Assembly: GCF_030463565.1 (NCBI RefSeq)
Contig: NC_134644.1
Span: forward strand, 124,745,388-124,809,387
Direction of reading: 5' to 3'
Source: Pelecanus crispus
Taxonomy: Eukaryota; Chordata; Aves; Pelecaniformes; Pelecanidae
DNA: 64,000 bases
Numbering within the stretch: position 1 is the stretch's first letter; every line of letters starts with the position of its first letter. Below the pieces are notes generated by a model. That model had not been told where the DNA came from. It did no database searches and was given only the letters and a program-made list of their open reading frames with translations. A program made the translations under genes and the position numbers. Positions 43,130 through 57,651 of this stretch are shown in pieces.

Positions 43130-46100
43130 TGGATCTACAGACTACAGGTCTGCAAGATTTGGAGAAGGTCACAGAACCTCTGGTTTGCTGTTCACATGGA
43201 GAAGAGAAAATTGACAGGCAGAAGGCCCAGCTGATCTCCCGCTCTTTTCAACACCGAGCTTCGTGGCTTGAGTCAGCTTACTGTGACGGTATACTGCAAT
43301 GGAACAGCCAACTGCAAAAACGCACAATTCTAAGCCAAGGATGTAAAACTACCAGTTAAAGCAACTATACCAGTACCCAGGAATCATTACCACAGTCCTA
43401 ATTCTGTAATTCTGATTAGCCAACTGTCAGAGCTGGATATTCTGTATTGTTTAGCACAAAAATAAAGAGCTGTCCAAGAAGAGTTTACTCAAAAGTCACT
43501 ACATCTGATGATTTAATAACTTAATGACGGGACTACCAAACAGCACCGCTCATACTTGGGTTCAGAGGCACAGGCCACCCATACCCCAGTCATGGGGAAA
43601 GTTGGGCCTCCTCCAAGGATCATCTCTGTTCACAAACAAAACTCTCAGTTAGAAACAGTTCACATTGAGAGACTAAGGAAAAAACCAGCCAGCGATATAC
43701 ACCATAGCTCTGCGCCTCTGCTGACCTCTCATCTCGGCTACAGCTGCTCTCTAAATCTGCTCTTCAAAAGAATGTCTTGACCAAAGGATGAAGAACGAGC
43801 CAGATTCACCTCTGGCTCTTCTCAGACTTACTTCTGAAAAGTAGGTATTGGGAAAGAGAATGAATATTAATCTAAACTTTGATCATTACTGTTTTTCAAA
43901 AAGGTGAAATTTGAAACGAGCGTTACAGTCATTGTGGTCCAAAAGATTAAGATATCGCAACAATATTTTATAAAAAAAAATTTCCCCACTCTTGCACAGT
44001 AACGTATTAATTTTTTTATACATTCATATTCATAAAGAAGAGCATTTCTTTCCCCCCATCTTCTTACACATAGACTCCAGTAGCCAAAGAAGCCCCCCAA
44101 AACCCCACCCTGCTAGCCACTTCATTGATATTCTTCCTTCAGGCAACTGTTTATTATGAAATTCAATTAAAATCCCTTTCCTTTGACAGTACCCCAGTAA
44201 AAATGTATGAAGTTATCAATGCTTTGTGAGAATTATTCTCCCTTTGCAAAGAGCGCACATTAACAAATTACACTCAAGTATAACCAACCATAATTAAATT
44301 ACCTTGACAGAGTACAGCTTATGCAGTGGCTACTCTCCCCCCAGCTGCATGGTTATCAGCCTTGTAAATTTGTTTTAGATCACTTTGCTTTATTTTTCAG
44401 CGTTCAACTGGTATGAACAAAGAGCAATTTTTCTGACTGTAGGTTTTTAGGCAAAGATTTTTGCAAAACTGTGACAGGAATTTTTTTTTTTTCCACTGAG
44501 AATAGTGGCTGTTCATGCCAACCATATTCTTTCTAAAAACCACATAGGAGGGAGGCATGCTTTCCAAAAGTAATTTTCTGTTCACTGATCAATTGTATGG
44601 ATTCCTTTAATTTTAAAAAGGGTTAACAAGATACTATACAGCATCTAGTCGCTTTATATGCAACAGAAGGAGTAATCAAGTATCTTATTTTACTGCTTTT
44701 TAATAACACTCTCCACGTAAATGATCAGATACGAGTATTTCACAATCTGTAAAAACAACTTGCCAATTTTTTAATATTTCTCTTTTGAGTATCTTCTGCA
44801 CCCTTTGAAAAGTATCTGCTTTTTAAAAGATTTCTAAGTATATATTTGAAAGCACTAGGAAGTATTCAATCATAATCTGAAATTTAACTATTTTGGTTTT
44901 AAAGAGAGTACCTTTGGTCCTATCAGAACAATAATATGCACACCAGTTTTGATGCATGGGAGTAAATGCAATTAGTTCCCATGCTCAAAGTAAGGCTGCG
45001 CACAAGGATTTACAAAAACTTGGGTTTTAAACAGAAGAAAAATTGTATTTAGTATTAGCATATGATTATTATTAAACACTAGACCCTAAGACAAAAGACC
45101 ATTATTCTCCTAATTGAGTCTTTTCTTGTCCTAAAACCAAGATAAGCGTAATCTATTAAAAAAGAATAAGAGAGAACCTCTGTGACTACAACATTCTAAA
45201 ATGAAAATCTGCAATTTAACACTCTTGCATGAAAGTAATTACAACATATGCATACATGTGTAGTGCACAAAACGTTAAGAACTAAACATGCAAATTCATT
45301 TAAAGTGCACTAGAGAGCTACACCACTCATACTCAGGTCTAACAAGATGAATGATTCGTAGTCTCTGTAAAATACATGCCTAACCTCACATACCTGACTA
45401 GTAATCTTCAATTATCTAGAACTGTTTCTCAGACAATAAAACCCCTTTTTCAGCTACTCATGTTGGTTTGCGCTCTTTGACAAGCTGCTTCTGCTTTTTT
45501 TGTTAGGCAATTACTTGAATTACTTGACCCAAAGACTGAGCACAGAATGGTATAACGGGCTATATTAACAACATCAATTTTTCGTGACAATATTAATTTA
45601 CAATATAGAATATTAACACAGAGTTTTAATTACATGCTTTGCTCCCAAGAAAGTTGTGTTGAGTTTGCCATCTGGATTTCTGCACTTTAAAAATATCCAA
45701 TTAGCTTCTAGATAACATCCACATGCACACAAACAAACAAAAAAGTGTATTTCCATCTGTAAATTTGCTGGAACAGTATTACTCCTCTTGAAATCTACTC
45801 TCAATGCCTAAGCATCAACCTCAAGGCTAAGACACACTTAGAGGACGTTATGGAAGTCCTGACAAATTCCAAGTGCTAACAACATATGCACTCCAGCAAT
45901 ACAGTTAAGAGTGTGCATCATAAAATGGAAACCCCAGGTATATTTAATCCACTCAGGATCGCTCTGCAGCAGATAAAATAAATAGAGTAACAGAGTAGCT
46001 TACATACAACTACCTGCCAGATACCACTTTTACCTTTGACAGAATGAGAAATTATATGGAAACATTCTGCTTGAACTGTCTAGCTATCTGCATACTTAAT

Positions 46101-49100
46101 ATCTGAACACTACCTTCCCCCACACCACTGTATTTAACAAGTCTTCCTACTTTCTTCAGAGAGAGAAACTGTTGAAAACCACACTAAAACACATTAAAAA
46201 AAATTAACTACTTTATAAATCAGTAATTTATTCAGACTGGTTATTTCTGTATCCGTAAGGTGATCTGTTAGCCCTACTAACACAGCGCACATGCTCGTAT
46301 TTCAGCTCATGGCTTGTTAGAGTGGCATGTGAAACGCCCATGAGACACCCTTTACTACAATTATAAGTAACCTTCCAGAGAAGTGGGGTTTTGACATCAT
46401 GGTGGACTGTTATAATCACAAAGAAATGAACTAGATTCTAACTTGCCTTTTCCATTACCAGCAGCACTTTTAAAGTGGGTCCGATTTTAGAACTCCCTGA
46501 GACCAGCTTAAAAACATTACTTAATTTTTTATTTTTTGATACATGGGTGCTCTACAGCAGCCAGGAAGATGTCTTCTCACCTGTAAGCTGAGAAAAGTAG
46601 CTACAGAAATTGCGGATGAAAAATAAATACAGAATATAATCAGGTTATTTTAGACAACGGCATTTTCCTACCTGTGTAATTCGTCATTATAGCCTTTAGA
46701 GATACTTCAGTACAGCAGTGTTGTTTCTAATGGGTTTGTCTAGTCTTTTTTCTTAATCCCCTTTTCTTTTCTACTTTTCTATTCATGCACTGTAGTTTAT
46801 CCTGTACTTCAGACCATCCAAAAAAATCTCAAAGCGCTACTCATTTTGAGCCTTTTTGGAGTAACCAACCTGCAACGCTTTAAAAGAAAGCCTGGCTGTC
46901 AAAAGGCAGCTGCTTACCACTTTCTGAAAAGCAAGCCTGCTAATTCAGTAATTGCTTTTGAAAACCTCCACCCCTGTACTGAGCACTGCATCCCACCGCC
47001 CCAGCCGACGCCGAGCAGAAGGCTACCTTCAGCGGGTTGCCCGAAACCAACTGGAGTTTTGCCACTTACTAAGGGCCAAATGTGGCCACTTGCTTCTAAC
47101 TCCTATTTTCACTTGACTTCACAAGGTTTACAACCCAGTGCCAAGTGAAAGCCAGGCCATGAAGCTCGCAAGAGGAGGGAGAAAAAAACCCACAGTCACA
47201 CCAAAAAGTTTCAACTGAGGTAAACCTGGAGGTATGTTCAAGCTGTTTACCAACTTCAGGTGTCTCATGATCTGACTCTTAGCAGAAACTTCCACATTTC
47301 CATGCTGTGCTGTTTGCTTAATCATTTGTCTATTTGGTTAGGAAAACAATAATTAAAAGGAAAAGTGATTTGCAAGAGTTATGGTTTAATTCATACTGTA
47401 CACTTATTTCATTAACTGAAAGCAGTTCCAGAGTGATCTGCAGCAGGCATTAGCTAAAACCTAGTACTAATATATGACTTTACTCTGTGGAATTTGAGAT
47501 GCTAAGTGAGTAGTCTACTGCAGAAAAGCTATAAAGTTGTATGGAAAATTGTATGATACACTGGTAAAAATAATTTGTGCTAATAACTGCAACTAATGCT
47601 TATTCAATGCATTTCTCTTTCCTGCCTAACTCCCCACGCAGCTAGTTCTAGATAGACGAGTATGCACATTCCCTAAAATAACATACTTTGAAAGCAATCT
47701 GGCAGCCTACACAACAGCAGGTCAGCAGACATAGACCTCCCTCTCCCTATTTCTGCAGCATATATTTTTCATTCTTCATTTGTACAATTGCATTTTGAGA
47801 TTTTTTTTTTTCCCCAAGTATTTTGTTGCAGGTGAAAATGGGGAATATTAAAGCCCAGCACATACTCTGCCCTACATTAGAGGACTGACTGCCTCCTCAT
47901 AAACCCTACTAACTCAAACACTAAGGTCTAATTTTAAAGTATTTTCTTTCACAGGTAGCTATCACCAGACTGTCCGATTCTTGCATTCACAGCGAACAAC
48001 TCGCACGGTTCTTTAATAAAATGCCATCTAGTTTCCAGTTCCCATAATCCTCTTTGTTTACAGAACAAAGTCGTAACAGGCATGCCAGAATGAAAATGGG
48101 GATAATGTTCTTTCTATTCGACAGAAATGCCTCTGCAGCTTTTCAGAACGGGAATACCAGCCATCAGCAAAACACAGGACTGGTATCTCAAACAGAGTCC
48201 AAATTATATCTGATTCACTGATCCTTTTCAGTCCTTGCCTCTACCACTCACTGACACAAAGATCTTCTGCGCTTTGACGCCCCTTTTGTCTTTATTTTAG
48301 AAAAAATAAAATGCCGAAAAAGAGAGTAAGCATCTTCGAGAAGGGGAAGTACTTACATTTCAACAACTGCTTTTGTTTTAAAACACAAAAAGGTTTCTTT
48401 CCCTCCGCTCTGTATTGTTTAAGGCGGTTTTAGTATAGATGAGCCTATAGGCCCCTGCAGAGTTCCGTGCCAGCTTTTTTCCTAAATGATGCTAGCTGAA
48501 AGAAAACTCTGTAATAAATGTCATTTCTGTACTTTGGACTACGCAGCGCGCCTTTAATACTTTTCCCGAGTATACCAATCTACACAGTAATAAAAAGAAG
48601 GATTAAACACTAATCTCTTATACCCATAATGCATCAACTGACTACACCTGCTAAAATCCAATTTGGTAATTAAAAAAATATATCTACTGAACAGTCAAAC
48701 CAGGAAACTAAAGGGAAAGTACTGTCTCTGCAGATAGCTAGCAGAAAACAGGGTTTCAAAATTGAGGCACTTAACACAAACCTATTTTTACCTCTATTCA
48801 TTTTTATGTGACCTTAAGCAGTGTAAGAAACAAATACCTACAATTATGATGCAGCAATTAAAGGGCACTTTTATTGCTACAGTAATGACTTAAAGATCTA
48901 GTAAAAACAAAATAAGCAGCTTTGCCTTTTAGTCTATCTTTAGAACAAGCAAAAAAAGAAGTTAGCGCCCGCCACCCCCCCAGCAATAAGGAGAGCGAGA
49001 ACAGAGAATAGATGCTTTTCTGTGTTCTCTTTGCTAACTGTTCCTGGCCCAAAGTCCTTCTAGGCTTCAGGTTTCACATTTTTTTTCTAGCTGTTCTTTC

Positions 49101-49739
49101 TTCCTTCTTTGTTCTTCCTCCTCCCTCTCTCTCTAGGTGTTCTGTTTTGTAGATTTTTTTTTTAAGCTTACTTTATTCCCTGATGCTCCCATTTTTCCTG
49201 CCCCCCCTTTCAACCGTGCTGCTGTGAGAAGTGCAGAGGTGCAGAAGCGTTACTAATTTCGGGTTGACAACCCAGACCAGCTCAGGCTTCAAGCACACCT
49301 AGGCAGAAAGAGCCTGTCACTTGAGGGCTGTCTTTAAAAAAACTACACTAATTAACTAAATAAATAATAATGCAGGCTGCTGGAGTTTCTGTAAAGAGCC
49401 AGGACTTTTTGAAATACCAAACGGGCGCATACTTTCAAATGAGCTGATGAACTGTTTCACCTATTCAACTGGTCAGCAGTTTTTCCATCGTGGCTTAAGC
49501 TCACACCCTAAGAGGGGTTTAGGAACAACAACAGAACATAGGGGAGAAGCATGCACATATCACATTTAGGCTATATATCAATTCTTACCATAAAAATAAA
49601 ATAAAATAGGGGATTTTTCTCATTAAATTACAGGACTGCTCAGGCAGAGAAGCAAGTGTTGCATTTGCATTGCAACCAACAAAAATTCCCAGCTCTGACA
49701 AAATGGCAGTGATCCTGCCAACACGCCTGCTTCCCATTT

Positions 49740-49763
49740 AAAAAAAAAAAAAAAAAAAAAAAA
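49740..49763. repeat. Poly-A run of 24
   Basis: Plus-strand homopolymer in intron 2 (poly-U on the transcript). No element body was recognised on either side. Confidence 0.9.
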
Positions 49764-50823
49764 GTACCTTGAAACAGATGCAGGACCATTTAGTATTCTG
49801 TATTCTGCTGCATACCCTAGGATACCACCCGTCGCTTGGGAGCACATTTTGCAGTCCCTCCGAGGTGGCTATGGATGCAGCAAGGGGAAAGGGGACAGTT
49901 TTCCCTAAATTTGCTCTTCACAAACCAGCGCACATTCGAGTGTGATGACCCTCCAGAAACATCAGCACTGCTTTTCCTATCTCCTCTCCTCCCTTCCTCT
50001 CTCTGGTCTGTCCAACACTGGTGGCTTTTGTCACTCCCCCACAGGTCATTCCTCCGGGCATGCTGCAGTCTAATTTTCCAAAGCCGCAATTATTTTTAAT
50101 GATTTTTAAAACATCCTTAGTCATACTCAAATTACCACGGCAGCTCTGCATGCCACTTCTTTCCTAAAACAGGACTTCTGGTATCTCCGGGGGGAAGCTG
50201 GAGAACGTCCCAGCCAGCACACGCAACTGCACCAGCAGCCCCACGGCAAAGAGCGGGCACAGCCGATCTCAAAGCAGAACCGCCCTGTAATACAGGGGTG
50301 CTCACTACCTTAGCAAATGGAAAATGGTGAAAAAAATATCCTACTTGCTTGAACACTGTGCTTTTGTATCACGAAAGGGCAAGAAACCTACCAGTTGCGG
50401 AGCGGGGTGGAAGAAGGGCAGAGACAGCCTAGCAGCATCCACACTTCGTGTTAGATAGCAGTAAGAAGCCCAAATCCCAGGGATTATACTATCACTGGAT
50501 CATGTCCAGCAGGCCTCAGGCTGAAAACTAATTGCCATGGCAGCTTGAAGTTATCTAGTCAGACCTCAGGTTTTTATTATTATTAAACACAGATATCTGA
50601 CCTTAAAAATCAAAAAAGCACTTGGTGACTGGTGCAGGCCAGTACATGTATTTCACAGCCAGGCCACAGCAGTACGTCCCGTAACAAGGCACAGGACTCA
50701 AAAAGCTAGGGCGATACGTCTGGCTCGTTATAAGGGAGTACCTGTGGGTGAGAGTAACCTCTAAATGGGTATTCTCTCCCTCTATGTATTGCTTTCATCA
50801 TTTAAAACAGCCAAGGTGATGTG

Positions 50824-50846
50824 CTAATTAAGCATTAATTAATTAG
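50824..50846. promoter_or_regulatory. Homeodomain-type TAATTA palindrome cluster
   Basis: An inverted repeat of CTAATTAA and TTAATTAG with overlapping TAATTA cores in 23 bases. TAATTA is the core of Antp, Lhx and paired-type homeodomain sites. A regulatory role is inference from base content in an AT-rich intron. Confidence 0.25.
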
Positions 50847-53746
50847 AGATGGGGAAGTACCAAGAGAACTAGCAGGAAAATGCCTAATACCATATATCTG
50901 AAGGTACCTCTGTCACCTGGGTTGTTCATTCAGTAGCTTGTTACAGCATCTCTCCAAACACACCTCACATTTCCCCTTGATGCAATAAATGTGTAGATAC
51001 CTTAAAAATAAATGAAGGCCCACTAGTATTAGCCATCCCGTTTAAATGAATTAGAAATATATAGGCAATCATTTGACACTGCTGACCATGGAAATTCACC
51101 TGAAACACTGCAACACCATAGTGAAACCTTAGAATTGCATTCAGTCCTACACATGGCAGCAAAGAGTAATTAGTACATATTTTACATGCACTAATTTTTT
51201 TCCTCTTGAGCTAAAATAATAATAAAATAAGAAAAAAAAATCCCGCGCTGGAATACTTTTTAGTGACTGGCACTTTGTGAATGCTCCCACATGATTATTA
51301 ATTACTTTTATCTTCTTGGTTGATTACCTAAACCATATTGTCAATGAGATGAAAACCATCCATCGTTGCCATGTTACCAAATCTCAACAGCACAAGAGGA
51401 AGAAAAGAGGAAGAGAAATTTGGCTTCTTTGGGTCTGAGCTACGTACTCAGGACCCCAGACTTGAGTCTTTTCAAATTATTATTTTATTTCATGTAAGGT
51501 CCACCTGGCTCTAGGTAAATTAGAGAAACACTAGCTGCAAGCAGAAGTAGTATCGTCGCTTCATGTCTGACTGCACCACATAGCGCAAACTCTTTAAAAT
51601 GACTAACATGAGGTCACTTACACACAGCTGACACAGTTGAAGTCAAAATTCAAGTGATGCTACTTTCCTTCAAGAACACTTACCACTCTGCATATCTTGT
51701 CTAGGGATTACAAAATTACGAGGCTCAAATAATCCGCTTAAATTCAAATTGACAGTAATAAAATTGACAGGAGTAAAAAAAGTGTCGTGCTAGGAAAAAA
51801 CACTGATAAAAACTGTTTTCTTCACAAAATGCAGACAAGCATGACAGCAGCACAACATGGTACCTGGGTTAATACAGGAAAGGGAAAAAAAATAGGCCTC
51901 GGATACAATATGCAGACAAATGAGAGGGATACAGACAGACTTCATTCAAGAGGCAATTTTCAATACAGCCACCACAAAATTAAGACATACTTCAGGATCC
52001 TATGCCAAGACAATGCTGTGCAAATTTATGCAATTTATTCCAGGTGGGAACAGACAGAAACAGACCTGGCTGAGCAGCCTCGCATTTAACGATCGTGATT
52101 CAGTCTAGCCACAGATGAACAGAAAAGAACAGACATTCTGATATATTTGAAGATACACTTCCTATGATAAATGCAACATTTTTTTTTTTTGTCTAGACTT
52201 TCCTGTGGGCCCTGTGATCGTAAAACACAAGACACTTGACATTCAAATTGTGTTAGATTGGAATAATGCCTGAAAATGGCACTGAAAATGGCAGGGGCTT
52301 GACTGATTGAACTAGAACTAAAAATTCTACTTTTAGCAAAGCCTAAGGACAGGAACAGGATATTACCTTTCTGAACCCTTTTGCTGGGTTGAACAGTTAC
52401 ATGAGCTTCAAGACCAAAGATTACAGGTATAAATATCACAATGAAAACCCTACATGTGATAATGGCTCCTAAAGGGAATCATTAGGATTCATTTCTGGAT
52501 GTGGCAATTGACTATTGCTGTCTGAGTCAAGACTATTTTGCTGAGAAGCACTGAGGTATTGTGCTCTATGCAGTCTTGATTTTTCAATTATTAGTCATGA
52601 CATCCTAAGTTTCTTAGTAAAGATTATGCAGCATCACCCTCCAAATGCCTAGCCTGCAAAGTGTCTGGGGATTATCCCTACAGCAATCAGTATAATGGGA
52701 CTGATCCTTGACTGAGGGTCCTAGATACTAGATGAAAATTGTAATAACTTCTAACATTTACATGAATCGAACACAGTCCAAGCACCTGGATAATGGAAAC
52801 ATTCAGTGGTAACTTGCAGAATCAATGCATCACAAGAACGAAACAAAATTTGCCATTAGAAACCCAAGTAGTGTCTTATTCTAATAGGAAGGCATTCTTC
52901 GCTTTGCTTACCAGAATACTAAATATTCATTTCCAAAAGGAATCTGAGTGGAAAAGCCCCATTGTAATAAACATTTCAACATTTCAATGGCTATTTCAAC
53001 TGCCATCTGTATTCCTCTCAATTTTCCTCAAATGTTTGAATTCCCCGAAAAGACACCTGTGGCATTCCCTCATGAGAACAAACATCTCTCTTCACTTCCT
53101 CTCCCCAAAAACAATGCCAGTTTGCATAGGGGATAAAGAAGGCCATGCTACACTTGCTGTGCACTTCAGAAAATACTACCCAGTGTGTCCTACGGTAATG
53201 ACTGCTGATGCAGATATTTTTCTTTAGGATAAGCATTATGATTAACATCTTGTACAAAGATCACCAAAACGCTTTTGATAGCCAATATAAGCAGATTCAT
53301 GATCTATCTAAATGACTGTTTAAGTTACTCATGGCAAAATTCTTTCCTGTCCTGGTGCACGATGCGCGGCTCCTCTCCAATAAATCTCAGGCACTTACTA
53401 TAACCAAGCATGTCTTTGTATGCATATGAAAATGGTTTTGGTCCATAAATGTGATACTTTCACCTACTGAGAGAAGACGAAGTCATTCAGTAAGACAACA
53501 TACTCAATTTCTGTTGAAACAAAACTGTAGAGCATGAAATAGCAACCTGTCATCAGATGTTGGGAGTCTGATGTTCATCAGCGGCAGCTAAAACCACCCT
53601 CTCCTCCCACCTACATCTGAGGGAATTGACAGCCATCTGCATGCAGGTCTGGCTAGTCTACATCCCGCAGCAAGGACTAGAGTCAAACTCTGCAACGCTG
53701 TTTAGGATCTATTTCACTATGCTTTAGGGCTATGTTCTCGAAGTTT

Positions 53747-53850
53747 AAAAAAAGCAAACAAAACCCCCAAACACGCACCCCCTCACCCCCCAAAAACCAC
53801 AAAGAAAACCCCAAAACAAACCAAAACACAAAAAGCCACAAAACCATCTC
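53747..53850. repeat. A/C-rich low-complexity tract
   Basis: About 100 bases with very few G or T, in blocks such as CAAACAAAACCCCC and CCCCAAAACAAACC. It is not coding. It resembles the A/C tract at 17249-17322. Confidence 0.8.
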
Positions 53851-55159
53851 CCTCATGCATGCACACCGTGAAAACCAAACCAAAAGAAAACCAAGGCTCA
53901 ATGTTTTCTATTCATTTCAAGCGACTTCGTAGGTTGCTCACAGGGACACTACTGCAGACATTCCTGCCCAGTGGAGAAAGTCCACATGGCTGGTGTGCAA
54001 CACTTTGACAGGGTAATCAGACAGGTTAGCAAGCAATACAACCAATTCCAGCAGCCATCTCAGCCACGTGCTCTGTGTCCAGAATAACTCTTTTAAGTTG
54101 GGCAATGCGTACAGTAAATGAGTGATGCGTTATTTTGATTTGCCTCTCAAGGCTCAGATCGTGGTACCTAAAGCTCACCTTCCCATGAGAAAGGTATTTC
54201 TGCAAACTAAAAGCAGCCTCTCCAGCAGCAGGAGGAAGCAGCAAGTGAAATGGAACAGATCTGACCTTACACTGAACATCTGAGCTACATTTTAAAATAC
54301 TGGCACCAAGACATTATTACTTTGCTTTGATATGCTGCCAAGGGAAAGCAAAGAGCCATTGAAAATTGAACTCCATTTAGAAGTCGCGTCCATTTTTCAA
54401 TAATCCTTGTAATACTGTGTACATAATTTAAGGATGTTACAAAAGACAACAGACTATGATGTCATAAAATAATAATATTCATGTGACAGTCCTAACAGAT
54501 TCATGCTTAGCAGTATCATAAATCAGAAAAATTACCAAGGAACTTATAAGTGAATCCACAAATGAATTATGTACTGTAACGTGGGCATGGAAAAAGGTAT
54601 TTGGGTAAAATTAACAAGACTTTTGGCTCACAAGCACACAACATGACTGCTGTCCTTTATTAGAAGTTAACATTTTGATGAAGTTCACTACAGTGCTTTT
54701 TTCTTAAAAATGCAGAGATGTCACTTTTGATGTCCAACTGTTGGCAGTTTGCCCATTATAGACCCAATCCACATGCTTTTTCCTTAACTCCTTTGTTGCT
54801 GGATGCCTCCAATACTAACTACAACTCAACTTTTCTTTGAGGACCAAGTAAACAGAATAACTTGAGACATCTGATATTTTAGTCATGCAACTGTGATTTA
54901 TCTGTGGTACTCAAAAAGCCCTCAGGATAAAAATCAGTAACTGTATTCAATCTATTTATAAATCACATTCAACTGTCTCATGTACAGCTGCATAGCTTTA
55001 TCTTTACTTTAGCTTACCTTCAGATCCAATGGATTTCTGTTCTTTTGCCCAGTATTGCAATGTTATCTTGTTTTAGTATTAATTAATCTCCCTTTTCTTA
55101 ATACACCTTGCCTCCACCACGCCTCTTCTTAACCTGCCTTCTATATATGACACAACCTG

Positions 55160-55185
55160 ACTCTCTGCCTTAACTCTCTGCCTTA
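55160..55185. repeat. Direct duplication, 13-base unit
   Basis: Two adjacent copies of ACTCTCTGCCTTA in intron 2. A simple local duplication. Confidence 0.75.
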
Positions 55186-57634
55186 ATTCTTATTGAAAAA
55201 AATAAATGAGTATGAGTCATGTAAATGTTTCCTTTCTTGTCAAATAGGACCATTCTCTCTTTGTAGCCTCATCAGGTCAAAAGCATAGTTGAGCCTGTGG
55301 TGCTCATTGACCTGAAGGGAAAACTGAATGTTTAAGAGCAAAAAAGCTATGTCATTTCTCTAGATGAAAATGGAAAGGATTCATCTTTCCCTAAATGTCT
55401 TTTCAGTCAGGTAGCAGTTTTTTATTTTAAAAATATTTATTAATAATATTTGATACTTTTCTTGGTTGTGGTAATGAACTGCAGAAAACTGAGATGTGGG
55501 GTTTTTTTATTAATGTAAGGAAGACGGCTTCATCCTTTACTTTCTTCATCCAAGCCTGAAATACATTTAGAAGGCCTAGTCAACAAAAGGTATAATACTT
55601 TGAATTGGAAGACTGGCTCATCAAAACTGAATGCAGTTTTGATACTGTTTAATGCTGGGCTGTGAAATATTGCTGCTCTCCAAAATTAAATTTACCAAGG
55701 TTGAAAAGGTGTATTTATGTTTCCTGACACAGTACTTTATTACATTTACTAGACTAATAGCCACGTCTAGATTTCTCATCTGCTCATAAACATCGTGCGC
55801 ATGTAGTAATGATTTGACTACTTCCTTTCCTTACCATGGTTGATAACTTCAAAGAAAAACAAACAACAAACTTCTTGGGGGCTTCAAATGCACCTACTAC
55901 AGAACATGATCGAAGACAGCTAAAAACTTTCCAGTAAAGGAGGCAGGGAATAGAGCATCATGTCTATCCCTGCCCCTATTAATGCTGCTCTGGGTGACCC
56001 CAGGGACCATCCCTGCCGATCAAACAGGAGGACTTGCCCTGCAGAAGCAAAACAGAGATCGAGAGATGAGAGGTGAGGAGGATCCGCTGCTACTGCTGCC
56101 AGGGCTGAGCTGGGCAGTTTCATGCAGCACAAGGCGAGCATCATCCGCGCCTAACCACAAGCAGTTTCTACTCCTCCTATAATCGCTACAGACCTCTGTC
56201 TTTCCAGACAAGAGAAGCCATCTCAGCCTCTCCTCGGCCGAGGAATTTATGCTCCGACACACGAACACACAGCTCTAGAATACAACATCAAACACCACAG
56301 AAATGCTGCAGCCCCGAGTTTTCCAGTGACGCTGCTGCAGGGGCAGCTCTGCCGTGCAGGCAGGACAAGGGGTCACGCAGGTCAACAAAATATCAAGGGC
56401 AGCAAATTGTTTAGTGACTATTTTGTTTACTGTGCAAGTGGCTTTTGACTAGGAGGGGCGGTAATTCTTTCCAGCTTGCCTTGGGCAGTGAAAGCTATAA
56501 AAGCGTTTGTACTTGACTGCTGTCTAGGGAAATCAGACCGAGTCCTAGCTCTGTTTCTTTATCAAGTTTGCCAACTGGTAAGCTACGTGTGGCACACTTT
56601 TATATTTTTTTTCTCCCTCCCCCCACCCCAATTATTCCACGTAACGTGTCCAGAAAGAGTATTAAGCCTGCCAGTCCAAAAGCAAACAGAAAGCAGGCAA
56701 ACAAATCCCTCCAATACTCAAAGTATTTAGCAAGCTGCTTTTGCAAAGGTTTACAATTTGAGGAAGAATTTGTCCTCATCTTCATAGGAAAACACAATGC
56801 CATGCAGATTCCCGGTGAGAAAAATCTCTCAGGCTAAAGATTTGCATGGCAAGTTAAAGGAAGCAATAAATGGCTGAAAAAGAGTTTTATTTACAGCTTG
56901 GCAGAAGTTACAGTGACAGTGACCACTAGCAGTCATTACCAACGATAAAAACAGAAATATGGATTTTTAAAGTTTATTTATGGGCCATTATGTAGTTTAT
57001 GCTGCACCGCTATCACATGTTAAATGAGAAATTACAACACAGCTGGTGACAACAGGGATTTCAGTAATAACCTTGAACAATCATTTTATCTTTCCCCTCC
57101 AACCCTTATCTAGGTAAAAGTGCAATTTCTGTCAAAACTCCTAAAACTGAAGTCAACTGTAAAATATTACATTCTTTGAAGAATAAGAAGGTGACTCTGG
57201 TTAATACTGAGCTATTTACAGAAAGGAACAACCCACCTTTCGAAACCAAAATGTTCATTTAACATGAAACACTGAAATTATTAAAAATTTAACAGATTAT
57301 GAATTGTGATTATTAAGTGCTACTACCAACAATACCTCAGCGCAAAGTGCTGTGTCTTTTAGGTTATTCTGATAGCGCACAGTAGATTAAAACTAATTAT
57401 AGTTTCAAGGTCTTCATCATTACATAACTCAATGCCCACATCAGCCAATTTACTAAAACCGTTGCATACACATGAAACAAATGATTTATGGTGCAACTGA
57501 ACAACTGAAGCAGGGCAGCCACAATACTAGGGTGAATTTAAGCAAGACCTGAAAAGCCTGAACCAATCAGCCATAGCCTGTTAATGTAGTAAGTCGTATC
57601 AAATGAACCTTAAGTCCATATAAAACTAAAACCT

Positions 57635-57651
57635 AAAAAAAAAAAAAAAAA
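57635..57651. repeat. Poly-A run of 17
   Basis: Plus-strand homopolymer in intron 2, followed by a short C run. Confidence 0.85.

Noticed and set aside
46846..47148. A 100-codon plus-strand frame in intron 2 over a GC-richer patch
   Set aside because: No family resemblance and no splice or promoter signals that would make it a gene.
52086..52439. A 117-codon minus-strand frame in intron 2
   Set aside because: Low-complexity Ser/Ile/Lys-rich composition, no splice signals in frame with CDH2 and no family resemblance.
52793..53227. The longest open frame in the window (144 codons, plus strand, intron 2)
   Set aside because: It shows no domain, signal or family resemblance, and base composition is ordinary intron. 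A protein search or RNA-seq could overturn this.
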